Source: Candidatus Parcubacteria bacterium (GTDB lineage Bacteria > Patescibacteria > Paceibacteria > UBA9973 > UBA918). From it: a stretch of DNA of 59,935 nt. The notes under the pieces are model-generated. The model was not told the DNA's origin, searched no databases, and saw only the letters and a list, made by a program, of their open reading frames with translations. Positions 31,630-39,703 of this stretch are shown piece by piece (the first letter of the stretch is position 1; each line of letters opens with the position of its first letter). A program made the translations under genes and the position numbers. Location: the NCBI GenBank assembly GCA_021731405.1, contig JAKFXN010000006.1, positions 1-59,935 on the forward strand. The letters are read 5' to 3'.

Positions 31630-32727
31630 CTAGCGATTCATCGGCATTACCAAATACCTAAGAGAGTTATCTGAAACACCAGTTATTACAAGCGGGCGAC
31701 CAATACCAGCAAAATTAAGAACAAGACTATCATCACTAATATGTGCCAACGGTTCAATTACATACTGTTGATTAAAGTTTAGAGATAACTCTTCCCCGTT
31801 AATAACCGCTGCAATTGTATCGGTAATATGCCCAACTTCATTATTTTGAGAGGATATAGTAACCGCCTTCTCAGTGAGAGTAAGCGAGACTTGCATAAAT
31901 TTATTTAAAAATACAGAAGTTTTCTTAAAAGCGTTTTGTAAATCATTTTTAAGGAGGGTCACTTTAGTAACATATTCCTTTGGGATAATTTGTTCATAGT
32001 CAGGGAAAGAACCAGATACTAAGCGTGAAGTGATATATACTCCTTCAGTTTTAAAATCTAAAGCACATTGATTTTCGGTTACAGTGAGCTCAGGGTCAGA
32101 TTGTAAAAGATCACAAATTCGAGCCAATTCAATAGCGTTTTTTTGTGGCACTAAAAATGAGTGATTTAATATAACTCCTTTTTGTGGCACTGTTTTTTCC
32201 ATTAGTCTAAATGAGTCTGTAGATACAAAAGTAAGAGTATGTTCTTTTTTTTGTTGAATAAAGACACTTCCAAGCTCTGGTTTTATTGAAGATTGTGAGG
32301 CAGCAAAAGCGGCGGTCTTTATTCCTAAAGCAAATAAAGAGCGATTAATTAAAATACTCTCTCCTTCTAAGGTGTGTATATTAGGAAACTCGTCAGCGGA
32401 AATAGATTTTATTGAAGTGTTGGTTTGTTTTGACTCTATTAAAAGTACATTTTCTTCAACCCGTAAAGTTACTTCTGATTCGTTTATATATTGAATACTT
32501 TGTAAAAAAGTAGAAGCAGGAATAGCGATTGTACCTATTTCATTTATTCTTCCAGGTACTATTACTTCAATACTTAACTCTAAGTTTGTGGCTTTAAATA
32601 CAATTTCTTTTTCTGTAACAGTAATAAGTGCACACTGGAGCACAGGGAGTGTAACATGCTTGGTACTAATTTTTGTGAGTAACTCAAGTGCCTTAATAAG
32701 TTGTGAGTGTGGGACTATTATTTCCAT
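31630..32727 (-). CDS. dnaN: DNA polymerase III beta sliding clamp
   Basis: The 365 residues form the three clamp domains: MEIIVPHSQLIKALELLTKIS at the start, a middle with LFALGIKTAAFAASQSSIKPELGSVF, and a C-terminal YVIEPLAHISDDSLVLNFAG with the end YLVMPMNR (M-P-M-R/x). It encircles DNA and tethers polymerase. It lies in the classical dnaA-dnaN order but separated by 309 bases, and has its own TAAAAT box nine bases before the ATG. The dciA-like gene follows in the same operon. Confidence 0.96.
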   Translation of the reverse strand: MEIIVPHSQLIKALELLTKISTKHVTLPVLQCALITVTEKEIVFKATNLELSIEVIVPGRINEIGTIAIPASTFLQSIQYINESEVTLRVEENVLLIESKQTNTSIKSISADEFPNIHTLEGESILINRSLFALGIKTAAFAASQSSIKPELGSVFIQQKKEHTLTFVSTDSFRLMEKTVPQKGVILNHSFLVPQKNAIELARICDLLQSDPELTVTENQCALDFKTEGVYITSRLVSGSFPDYEQIIPKEYVTKVTLLKNDLQNAFKKTSVFLNKFMQVSLTLTEKAVTISSQNNEVGHITDTIAAVINGEELSLNFNQQYVIEPLAHISDDSLVLNFAGIGRPLVITGVSDNSLRYLVMPMNR

Positions 32728-32999
32728 ATAAAAACTATTTTACTCTCTACTATTAGGGTTGTGGAAGTGTGCATATCTTTAAAATAGTGTTGTATTACGT
32801 ATTGTATAAGGTTTTTTAATCAACACTTACTACTTCATTTCCTGTTAATAGTGATTTTTTAGTTGGGGATGACTACGGTAGTTTGTTTTGGTTGTGTATA
32901 ACATAACCACATTACCCCCACTTTTATGACTTCTTTTTAGTAAAAACTTTAAACTGTAAGAAGGTTATCTACATAGCTTATCATAAGATATGTACAGAG
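32728..32999. other. AT-rich dnaN-dnaA spacer, candidate replication origin
   Basis: The spacer has near-DnaA boxes: TGTGTATAA at 32893-32901 (reverse of TTATACACA) and TTATCTACA at 32965-32973, each one mismatch from TTATCCACA. A TTATCATAA lies at 32978. It is AT-rich with runs of T. Position beside dnaA and dnaN is a usual origin site. The dnaN promoter (TAAAAT, 32737-32742 on the minus strand) lies at its left edge. No gene is seen. Confidence 0.45.
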
Positions 33000-33051
33000 A
33001 TGCTCCTTAAATAAAAAACTCCTTCGAAGGAGTTTTTTATTTAAGGAGCAT
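33000..33051. terminator. 52-bp perfect palindrome that ends dnaA
   Basis: Arms 33000-33025 and 33026-33051 are perfectly complementary. The core with A and T runs is an intrinsic terminator for dnaA on the minus strand. The right arm includes the dnaA stop codon and its last four codons, and the left arm mirrors them. Confidence 0.85.
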
Positions 33052-34422
33052 TCGTATCTGAGTAATTTCCTCTTCAAGCTCTGAGTTGGATTTAAGTTCC
33101 GCTTTAATCTTTTCACAAGAGTGAATAACGGTAGTGTGGTCTCTCCCCCCTAGTTTTTTACCAATTGCTGGGTATGAAACTTGGAAATCTTCGCGCAGAA
33201 TATACATAATAATCTGTCGCGGCTTCACAATCTCTTTTCTACGCGTCTTCTCATAAATACTAGCTTGATCAATATCAAAGTAGCGAGCCACCTTATCAAC
33301 CACATCTGAGACAGCGAGAGTTTTTCTTGGTCTTGAGCTGTTTTTAATAATTGCCTTTACTTCATCAAGTGAGAGGGTGCGGCCGAGGAGTTGAGATTGA
33401 CACATGATGGTGTTAAGAGCCCCCTCCAGTTCGCGAATATTCCCTTCAATTGTGTGAGCAAGATGGTCTACCACATCATCTGAAAGAGTAATGCTGTTTT
33501 GCGCCGCTTTTGCCTTCAAAATAGCCGCTCTTGATTCTAGGTCTGGGGCTGGGATATCTACGATCATGCCTTGGGCAAAGCGAGACTGCAAGCGCTCTTC
33601 TAGACCAGAAAGAAGGGCGGGGTGAATGTCGCTTGAGAAAACGATTTGTTTATTGGTGTCATGGAGAGCATTAAAGAGGTGAAATAGCTCTTCTTGTGTT
33701 TTTTCTTTGCTAGCCAAGAACTGTACGTCGTCCATGATAAGTACGTCGTATTGACGGTATTTATCCTTGAAGCTATTAGCGGTACCACTTTGGAGTGAGT
33801 TGAAGTAGTCGACTGCAAAACGCTCACTGGTCACGTAAAATACTTTCTTCCCTTGTTTCTTAACTTGATTCCCTACCGCTTGAATGAGGTGGGTTTTACC
33901 ATGACCAGTTTTACCATAGATGAAGAGTGGATTGTAGGCGATTCCTGGCTTGTCACTAACTGTTTTGGCAGCGGCATGAGCCAGTGCGTTATACGGCCCA
34001 ATAACAAAGTTCTCAAACGAATATTTTGGGTTGAGATTGTCACTTTTGTTGATGTAGTATTCCTCAAGTGGGAGGGCTGCATTTACTGTTTGTGTCTTAC
34101 TCCCTTCACTTCTCCGGTCACTTCGTTGTACTACTTCATATTCAACACTACGAACGTATCCTGAAACGTCGCGCAAAGTCTTAAGAATCATTGATTGAAA
34201 CTTATCTTGCAACCAGTCACGTACAAACACACTTGGTACGGCTAAGGTGGCGGTTCCGTCTTCTAAAGAAAGAATATATGTGTCTCGAAACCAAGTTTTA
34301 AAATTGGCTGGAGTAATAGAGAGTTCAATGTTCACTAGCGCGTCATCCCAAAGCTTTTTAACATCAATATGCTCTGTGCGCACAATGCTGTTTGTTGAAG
34401 AAGGATGTGAGATAGGATTCAT
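33037..34422 (-). CDS. dnaA: Chromosomal replication initiator DnaA
   Basis: Domain I (LWDDALVNIELSITPANFKTWFRDTYI) is followed by a short linker, the AAA+ domain with Walker A IYGKTGHGKTHLI (G170 to T177) and Walker B VLIMDDVQFLASKEKTQEELFHLF, and domain IV with the signature GGRDHTTVIHSCEKI. The 461 residues are normal length. DnaA opens the origin and may regulate itself. A TATAAT box (34454-34459 on the minus strand) gives a leader of about 25 to 30 bases without a Shine-Dalgarno sequence. Its last codons form part of the terminator palindrome. Confidence 0.98.
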   Translation of the reverse strand: MNPISHPSSTNSIVRTEHIDVKKLWDDALVNIELSITPANFKTWFRDTYILSLEDGTATLAVPSVFVRDWLQDKFQSMILKTLRDVSGYVRSVEYEVVQRSDRRSEGSKTQTVNAALPLEEYYINKSDNLNPKYSFENFVIGPYNALAHAAAKTVSDKPGIAYNPLFIYGKTGHGKTHLIQAVGNQVKKQGKKVFYVTSERFAVDYFNSLQSGTANSFKDKYRQYDVLIMDDVQFLASKEKTQEELFHLFNALHDTNKQIVFSSDIHPALLSGLEERLQSRFAQGMIVDIPAPDLESRAAILKAKAAQNSITLSDDVVDHLAHTIEGNIRELEGALNTIMCQSQLLGRTLSLDEVKAIIKNSSRPRKTLAVSDVVDKVARYFDIDQASIYEKTRRKEIVKPRQIIMYILREDFQVSYPAIGKKLGGRDHTTVIHSCEKIKAELKSNSELEEEITQIRMLLK

Positions 34423-34604
34423 GGCGTGTGGAACAATCTAAACAGTAACAAGCATTATACTCTCCTTCAGCCACCTGTAAAATTTTTGGTAAAAATCTAG
34501 AGAAAGGGACCCCTTTTTTGGGTTTAAAAAATGCAACTGTGTATAACCTGTTAATAAATTGACCCCTATTGAATTATTACTACGTTCATGTATAGTTGTG
34601 CGGT
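34423..34604. other. dnaA-rpmH divergent spacer with a DnaA-box-like site
   Basis: TGTGTATAA at 34538-34546 is one mismatch from a DnaA box and matches the copy at 32893. The spacer also has an AT-rich tract and the promoters of dnaA and rpmH. The rpmH-dnaA interval is the origin in many bacteria, so it competes with 32728-32999. The site may instead allow DnaA to regulate its own gene. Confidence 0.4.
34591..34596 (+). promoter_or_regulatory. -10 box of rpmH
   Basis: TATAGT lies eight bases before the ATG at 34605, predicting a leader of about two bases. Confidence 0.45.
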
Positions 34605-34754
34605 ATGAGTAAAAGAACCTATCAACCAAGCAAGCAAAAGCGCGCAACCACGCACGGTTTTTTGGTCCGGAGTGAAACCACTTCAGGAGCAAAAGTTATC
34701 CAGGCGCGCCGCCGCAAAGGTCGAGCCCAGCTCACCGTAAAAAAAGCTCAATAG
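34605..34754 (+). CDS. rpmH: 50S ribosomal protein L34
   Basis: The 49 residues read MSKRTYQPSKQKRATTHG, then FLVRSETTSGAKVIQARRRKGR, then AQLTVKKAQ, matching the L34 pattern apart from a shifted start of the middle segment. L34 binds 23S rRNA. It is divergent from dnaA and upstream of rnpA and yidC, the conserved order near many bacterial origins. Confidence 0.95.
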   Translation: MSKRTYQPSKQKRATTHGFLVRSETTSGAKVIQARRRKGRAQLTVKKAQ

Positions 34755-34771
34755 AGCTTTTTTTTATACCG

Positions 34772-34777
34772 TATACT
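34772..34777 (+). promoter_or_regulatory. -10 box of rnpA
   Basis: TATACT lies eight bases before the ATG at 34786, so rnpA has its own near-leaderless promoter even though it follows rpmH closely. Confidence 0.45.
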
Positions 34778-34785
34778 AACGCTAT

Positions 34786-35112
34786 ATGCTTAAAAAAACT
34801 GAGCGATTAAGCCGTTTTGCCTTTTCTATTCATTTTGTAAAAGGTAAAAAGACACACCAAAAATATACCTCCATTATCAGCTCCCCTGCCCCTCACTTTA
34901 AGGCGGCAGTAGTGGTTGGTAAGAAGGTGTCTAAAAAGTCGCCTACCAGAAACAGTATCAAGCGCCGGATCTATGGACTCATCGAAATCGCTCGAAAGGA
35001 GAAAGACGTAACTGGTGTCTATATTGTGATAGCTAAGCCAGAACTGGCCAAGCTCACCAAAAATGCTTTTAAGGAAGCAATTTTAGCAGAATTTGGAGGG
35101 GTGATTAATTAA
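34786..35112 (+). CDS. rnpA: Ribonuclease P protein component
   Basis: The 108 residues show the RnpA pattern: an N-terminal MLKKTERLSRFAFSIHF segment, a central VVGKKVSKKSPTRNSIKRRIYGLIE (the R-N-x-x-K-R-R RNA-binding helix) and VYIVIAKPELAKL. It assists the catalytic RNA in 5' maturation of tRNAs. The RNA component is not recognised in the window. It is followed by yidC after 16 bases. Confidence 0.95.
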   Translation: MLKKTERLSRFAFSIHFVKGKKTHQKYTSIISSPAPHFKAAVVVGKKVSKKSPTRNSIKRRIYGLIEIARKEKDVTGVYIVIAKPELAKLTKNAFKEAILAEFGGVIN

Positions 35113-35115
35113 AGG

Positions 35116-35121
35116 TAGAAT
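35116..35121 (+). promoter_or_regulatory. -10 box of yidC
   Basis: TAGAAT lies seven bases before the ATG at 35129, predicting a one-base leader. Confidence 0.45.
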
Positions 35122-35128
35122 AGCGACT

Positions 35129-35857
35129 ATGTTTACGTATATTTGGCACACATTTTTCTTTGACCCTGTTTACAATGGTTTAATATTTTTTATCGACGTT
35201 ATTCCTGGGGGAGATGTTGGTCTAGCGATTATTGCTACCGTGATTGTGGTGAAGACTATCCTTCTTCCTCTTTCTATTAAAGCAGCCAAGACACAACGCG
35301 TGATGCGCGAGATTGACCCAAAGCTTAAGGAAATAAAAGAAACACTTAAAGATAAGCGCGAAGAACAGGCGCAGGCCATGATGAAGATTTATCGTGAGGC
35401 TGGCATCAACCCATTTGCGAGTATTTTTCTTATTTTCCTCCAAATACCAATTATTATTGCTCTCTATTTTTCTGTCTATACGGGCGGGGGGATCGCTCTA
35501 CCAGCAATAAATGTTGACCTGCTGTATTCGTTTATTCCAGTGCCAGAATTCGCGGACATGAACTTCATGGGCATGATAGACATCACTGGTAAGAGCCTCG
35601 TCCTCGCTCTCTTGGCGGGTGTCACTCAGTACTATCAAGTGAAGCTGGCTATGCCCGCTCTTCCGCCTCGTGATCCAAAGGTAGCCCCAAACTTCAAAGA
35701 TGACTTTAGTCGAAACATGCAACTACAGATGCGGTATGTGATGCCGGTCATTATCTTCTTTGTGGCTTATGCCGTCTCGGCGGCGATTGCGCTCTACTTC
35801 TTTGTCAGTAATGCGGTCGCTATTCTTCAGGAAGTCTACGTACGAAAGCATCGCTAA
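35129..35857 (+). CDS. yidC: Membrane protein insertase YidC/OxaA
   Basis: The 242 residues comprise an N-terminal hydrophobic segment, then AIIATVIVVKTILLPLSIKAAKTQRVMREIDPKLKEIKE, which is the conserved first core helix and coiled loop with the Lys for the hydrophilic groove. Further helices follow (ASIFLIFLQIPIIIALYFSVY and MPVIIFFVAYAVSAAIALYFFVSN). It inserts membrane proteins alone or with SecYEG. The length matches Gram-positive-type forms without a large periplasmic domain. Confidence 0.95.
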   Translation: MFTYIWHTFFFDPVYNGLIFFIDVIPGGDVGLAIIATVIVVKTILLPLSIKAAKTQRVMREIDPKLKEIKETLKDKREEQAQAMMKIYREAGINPFASIFLIFLQIPIIIALYFSVYTGGGIALPAINVDLLYSFIPVPEFADMNFMGMIDITGKSLVLALLAGVTQYYQVKLAMPALPPRDPKVAPNFKDDFSRNMQLQMRYVMPVIIFFVAYAVSAAIALYFFVSNAVAILQEVYVRKHR

Positions 35858-35866
35858 AACGAAATT

Positions 35867-35903
35867 AAAAAAACCGCCAACCTAAATGGTTGGCGGTTTT
35901 TTT
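35867..35903. terminator. Bidirectional terminator after yidC
   Basis: A 16-bp stem AAAAAAACCGCCAACC / GGTTGGCGGTTTTTTT with a five-base loop serves yidC and the convergent pilin gene. Confidence 0.9.
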
Positions 35904-35912
35904 ATTGGTATC

Positions 35913-36665
35913 TTACCGTCGATTAGGGACAAAGCAGCTTACCGTATCTCCACCAGAAGAGACTGTTCCGGTTCCTCCAGAGCGAGTACATTCAGCTGAA
36001 GCGGTGATACATTGGTACGTATATCCACTCGGGGCATTGGTATCAGGTGTACTATCGCAAGGAATGTTTATTGAGTTGCCGTATGAGCAGCTAATGCTGT
36101 TGTTTATTGGTGAGCCAAGAGCGTTTGTTCGTGCTTGGGGTCTGCCACCGTCAGCGATGCAAGTCTCAGAAACGGCTCTACAGTCAAATGAGTTATTGGT
36201 ACTGTCGTAGGCGCAGTTTGCTGTTGTTGGTGTGGTGCGCAAAGGGGCAGGAGAACCTCCCCCACCTCCACCTGCGCCAGAACTATTACTTGGTACTTGG
36301 TCTACCGGTCCCACAAAGAGAGTTGTTTGGGTGAGCTGGGGGTTAATGATATTGAGAATTAAAACCGCTGAGATTACCACCAAAAGTCCAATAAGTGCTC
36401 CTTGAATGTCACTCTTAGCTTCTGATTTACTGGTGACGACATCTGAGAGCATGTACTTTACTCCAGCCACAATAATCTTTATGACCGCGAGGAGAGCCGC
36501 AATGCTAATAGAGAGCGCGTACAGGATGTTGATATAGCTATTGATATCAGTTGAAGGATTAGAAAGTCCTGGAATACCAACGAGTGGCTGAAACTGCGCC
36601 AAAGAAACTACTGGCAGAAGCAGCAATGAGAGGAAAAGTACTTGCTGAATAGTTTTAGAATTCAT
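35913..36665 (-). CDS. VirB2/TrbC-like pilin fused to Gly linker and 8-Cys domain
   Basis: A signal peptide (MNSKTIQQVLFLSLLLLPVVSLAQ) and two membrane helices (INILYALSISIAALLAVIKIIVAGVKYM and a second with GALIGLLVVISAVLILNI) match the VirB2/TrbC pilin plan. They are followed by GAGGGGGGSP and an external domain of about 110 residues with eight Cys in two similar halves. Pilins of this class polymerise into secretion-system fibres; the added domain could be displayed on the surface. The start at 36665 replaces the longer frame to 36722 because it opens the signal peptide. It is last in the secretion-like cluster. Confidence 0.75.
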   Translation of the reverse strand: MNSKTIQQVLFLSLLLLPVVSLAQFQPLVGIPGLSNPSTDINSYINILYALSISIAALLAVIKIIVAGVKYMLSDVVTSKSEAKSDIQGALIGLLVVISAVLILNIINPQLTQTTLFVGPVDQVPSNSSGAGGGGGGSPAPLRTTPTTANCAYDSTNNSFDCRAVSETCIADGGRPQARTNALGSPINNSISCSYGNSINIPCDSTPDTNAPSGYTYQCITASAECTRSGGTGTVSSGGDTVSCFVPNRR

Positions 36666-37833
36666 ACATCCAAAGAGTGTTATCGTTTTTGTTAATAAAA
36701 TATAAGGCACTTCCCCCTTCACCCACCTGAAGTTGAGTTGCGTCTATTTCACGATTACTTTCTACATAGGTGTCCGCCAAAAGTTCAGCGGTGAAATCCT
36801 CCGTGTAGATAGCGTAAAGGGAGTCTTTAAATGAGAGTATTCCTTGGTACCACCTGTCTGGGGACTCGTATGGAACAGATGTTGATTCTTGAGCGCAGAT
36901 GATAGTAGTGCCTGATTCTGGGAGGAAACACTTTTCTGGTAGGGTGTAAGAGTCAAGGGCACGCTCTGCTTTTGTTTTTCGATTATACAGGTAGGTGGTA
37001 GGGACTTCTTTTACCGAAGTGGTATACACAATTAATTCGTCATTTGCTTTGGCAGTGAACCCAAAGCCATCAATTGGTAGACGGGTGAGCTTTCCCGCCT
37101 TGGCTTCATAGAGGAAGCCCTCAAGTGCGTAGCTCGCTTTCGGGTAGGCATAGTGTGAGTCATCCGCCTTCTCTCCCCACTCTATCCGCGCATCACGATA
37201 AGGAAGTGTAAAAAGAACCCGCTCTTTGGTGGTGTCTGCATTGTAGGCACTGGCTACCGTACTCCCTTCTCCTTGTTCGGCAAACAACAACTCGCCTGAT
37301 TTGGGAATACTAAAGTCACTGACCTCGGCACTAAATGAACTAAGTACCAAGTCGGTTGGAGTGGTGGTACCAAGTACTCCCAATACCAGGTTCAGGTTTT
37401 TTGAATTGGTCGGGCTCGCAATAGCTACTAATGTTCCATCATTTGATATTTCAGCAACGCTTGCTTTTGGTATCGTTGTCCCAGAAATACGCACTTCTTC
37501 CCCACTGCCGAGGTTGATTGAAAAAATATGTCCAGTTCCCATTTCAGCGTAGTAGAGAGAAGGAACAGTGTTGGTAGCGGTCACAATTTCCCTAAAACCA
37601 ATAACCGGCTTGGTAGTGAGCTGCCGTAGTTTTGGACGCTCCATATTTACAGTTGACACCTCTTCTGCTATTGGGGGCGGAACCACAAAAGTATCTTCAC
37701 TACCGCTAAGTCCTAGCTCTGCAAAAACGTCATTCGCTGTTTGTGGAGTACCAAAAAAGAGTAGATACGCCCAGACTGCCACCAACACAAGAACAATGAG
37801 GGCACCAACGATAATAAAAACTTGTTGTTTCAT
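36655..37833 (-). CDS. Membrane-anchored beta-propeller-like protein of the secretion cluster
   Basis: One N-terminal membrane segment (residues 5 to 28) is followed by about 360 external residues rich in short beta strands with repeated patterns such as SVAEISNDGTLVAIAS and ALYFINKNDNTLWMYEF, as in WD40/PD40-type propellers. The function is unknown; such proteins often bind partners outside the membrane. It overlaps the pilin start by 11 bases and follows the 318-residue exported protein by four, so it is part of one operon. Confidence 0.7.
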   Translation of the reverse strand: MKQQVFIIVGALIVLVLVAVWAYLLFFGTPQTANDVFAELGLSGSEDTFVVPPPIAEEVSTVNMERPKLRQLTTKPVIGFREIVTATNTVPSLYYAEMGTGHIFSINLGSGEEVRISGTTIPKASVAEISNDGTLVAIASPTNSKNLNLVLGVLGTTTPTDLVLSSFSAEVSDFSIPKSGELLFAEQGEGSTVASAYNADTTKERVLFTLPYRDARIEWGEKADDSHYAYPKASYALEGFLYEAKAGKLTRLPIDGFGFTAKANDELIVYTTSVKEVPTTYLYNRKTKAERALDSYTLPEKCFLPESGTTIICAQESTSVPYESPDRWYQGILSFKDSLYAIYTEDFTAELLADTYVESNREIDATQLQVGEGGSALYFINKNDNTLWMYEF

Positions 37834-37837
37834 AATA

Positions 37838-38794
37838 TTAATAATTTACCCTAAAAGCACTTTCTCCACCTTGAAGTAACTGAGTAAGATTGCGGACGTG
37901 GAAGTTTACATTTGAAACACCTGTCCCCGCGTCCCGAGCAACCGTTATCTCATAAGGGTTTCCAGCACTCTCACTACTTTTATTTCCATCAATTTCCCAC
38001 TCTAGAAGCTCAGGGTTGTTGTAGGTTAAGATATCTAGGTAATATGGCTCGGCTTGAACTGAGGCACTTGTCCCAATAAGAGACACTGAAGTAAGAGGTT
38101 TGGTCTTGAGACCATAGAGACTACTTGTCTCATAAAAATAAACTACTGGTCTTACTGAGAGAACTTCAATCGTTTTTCTCATAACCACCTCCCCGTTTGT
38201 TTTACTCACGTCTAAAGTGAGTAAGACTAATTGACCAATTGGTGTCTCGAAAGAAATTTTATTTTTGCCGCGAAGTGATCCCCCATCAATAACAGTGTTA
38301 TTTACCCGCCAAGTAAATAGAAGGTCGCTCATTGCGGTCGGGTACCCTTCCAGTAAAGCGGTAGCATTAATAGTGCTCCCAATACTTGGCAAAGCTCGAC
38401 CTTGGTAAAAAGAAGGAGTTCGGGTCTGTGGCTCAACAACAATATCTAAAAAAACAGGTGTGATAGTTTTGCGGACAGTCATTGTTCCTCCGGTGCTGAG
38501 GCTGATGGTAGCGCTCACGACCATACTCTCCCCCACCTCTTTAGCAGTTAGTGAGACGGTACGAGTGTTCTGTGCGGCAGCAATTACCTCTCCATCCACT
38601 TCCCAACGGATACTTGAAGCTGATCCAGAGAGCGAATAGTCATTGAGTGAGGCTGTGAAAGCCTCACCTGGTGCAGGGTATAGTGGCAGTAAATCGATAG
38701 TCGCCACTTGATTCACAAGTGATGAGCTTATTTGAGCCTGCGCAAAAATAAGTGGAGTAAAAATAATAACGAGCGCTAAAAAGACATACTTCAT
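37838..38794 (-). CDS. Exported Ig-like/PKD-like protein of the secretion cluster
   Basis: The signal peptide MKYVFLALVIIFTPLIFAQAQ starts at 38794. The remaining 300 residues are beta-rich with repeated segments that read like Ig or PKD modules (SIRWEVDGEVIAAAQNTRTVS, later LLFTWRVNNTVIDGG and LEWEIDGNKSS). It should act outside the membrane. The frame is open to 38923, but 38794 gives a clean signal peptide and is exactly six bases from a TATGAT box. It sits between two membrane proteins of the cluster and stays close to both. Confidence 0.75.
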   Translation of the reverse strand: MKYVFLALVIIFTPLIFAQAQISSSLVNQVATIDLLPLYPAPGEAFTASLNDYSLSGSASSIRWEVDGEVIAAAQNTRTVSLTAKEVGESMVVSATISLSTGGTMTVRKTITPVFLDIVVEPQTRTPSFYQGRALPSIGSTINATALLEGYPTAMSDLLFTWRVNNTVIDGGSLRGKNKISFETPIGQLVLLTLDVSKTNGEVVMRKTIEVLSVRPVVYFYETSSLYGLKTKPLTSVSLIGTSASVQAEPYYLDILTYNNPELLEWEIDGNKSSESAGNPYEITVARDAGTGVSNVNFHVRNLTQLLQGGESAFRVNY

Positions 38795-38799
38795 ACTAG

Positions 38800-38806
38800 T
38801 ATCATA
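38800..38806 (-). promoter_or_regulatory. Internal leaderless promoter in the secretion cluster
   Basis: Minus-strand TATGAT is followed by ACTAGT and ATG 38794, a six-base gap, in the short space after the 39689 gene. It supplies a separate start inside the cluster. Confidence 0.45.
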
Positions 38807-38840
38807 ACAAACAATATGTTCAAAAAAGGACTTAAGGTGC

Positions 38841-39689
38841 TTATTTTGGGTATTTCCACACTGCCCACATCCAAGGCAGGGCGCACGGAAAAAGGTTAAA
38901 AACTGGTACACTATATCCAACAATGGCTAAGATAAACATGCCCATCTTGAGGCCAGCGCCTTCACCAGAAAGCGGTCGCAAAAGAGCCATTGTATATTGT
39001 AAGTAAATCACCATGAGGGTAAAAAATCCTAGTGCTAAAACAAGAACATAAGTAAGCAGGAACAAACTCTCAGACATTTCAATCAGTCTAATATCAAATC
39101 CAAAGAGTAAACCAATTCCAGCCAAGGATTTTTCTGCTATCCAAGCAGCGGCTGAGATAAGGATGTTTGATGAGCTTAAGAAAGCATTAATGGTGCCAGA
39201 AATAGCAAAGGTAATTAAACTAAATAGAGCGGCCGGTAATTGAACTCCTGACCATAGTGCGGTGCCCCAACTAAAAACAGACACGTTAACCCTAGAGGCA
39301 CTGAGCTTGGCCCGTAGCAACTTAGCTTTTTGGGTCACGTTCTTTGCATGCTGCTGTTGTGCGGCTGCCATTCCACGAGCGTAGTAGTCTTGCTCAGCAA
39401 GATTGTTTTCCTCGTCTTCTTCACCATATTCATCATCATTAGAAGCTTCAATTTTAGGGATTCTATTTCGAGCAGTGGTTGGCTGCAGGCCGCGGGTCTG
39501 GTAGTCAGCATTAAATATCTCGTCATTGCTGGCATTTTGAGGAAGCGGGGTTTGCTGTAAATACGCAAAATCATCATTAATACGCGTCCCGCCCAGCCTC
39601 TCAACATTACGAATTTGTTTTGAACGCGGGGTGACGGTCACCCTAGTAGCGGTGTCGCGATAGTCACTTTTTTTCTGGGGCAGCGCCAT
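38841..39689 (-). CDS. Polytopic membrane protein of the secretion cluster
   Basis: The first 150 residues are polar, with an acidic stretch (NDDEYGEEDEENN) and a basic helix before the membrane. They are followed by about four membrane helices (SWGTALWSGVQLPAALFSLITFAI, SLFLLTYVLVLALGFFTLMVIYLQ and others). A TATACT box eight bases before the ATG suggests its own promoter. The plan resembles inner-membrane scaffold subunits of secretion machines, but I recognise no named family. Confidence 0.7.
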   Translation of the reverse strand: MALPQKKSDYRDTATRVTVTPRSKQIRNVERLGGTRINDDFAYLQQTPLPQNASNDEIFNADYQTRGLQPTTARNRIPKIEASNDDEYGEEDEENNLAEQDYYARGMAAAQQQHAKNVTQKAKLLRAKLSASRVNVSVFSWGTALWSGVQLPAALFSLITFAISGTINAFLSSSNILISAAAWIAEKSLAGIGLLFGFDIRLIEMSESLFLLTYVLVLALGFFTLMVIYLQYTMALLRPLSGEGAGLKMGMFILAIVGYSVPVFNLFPCALPWMWAVWKYPK

Positions 39690-39703
39690 ATACTAAAAGT
39701 ATA

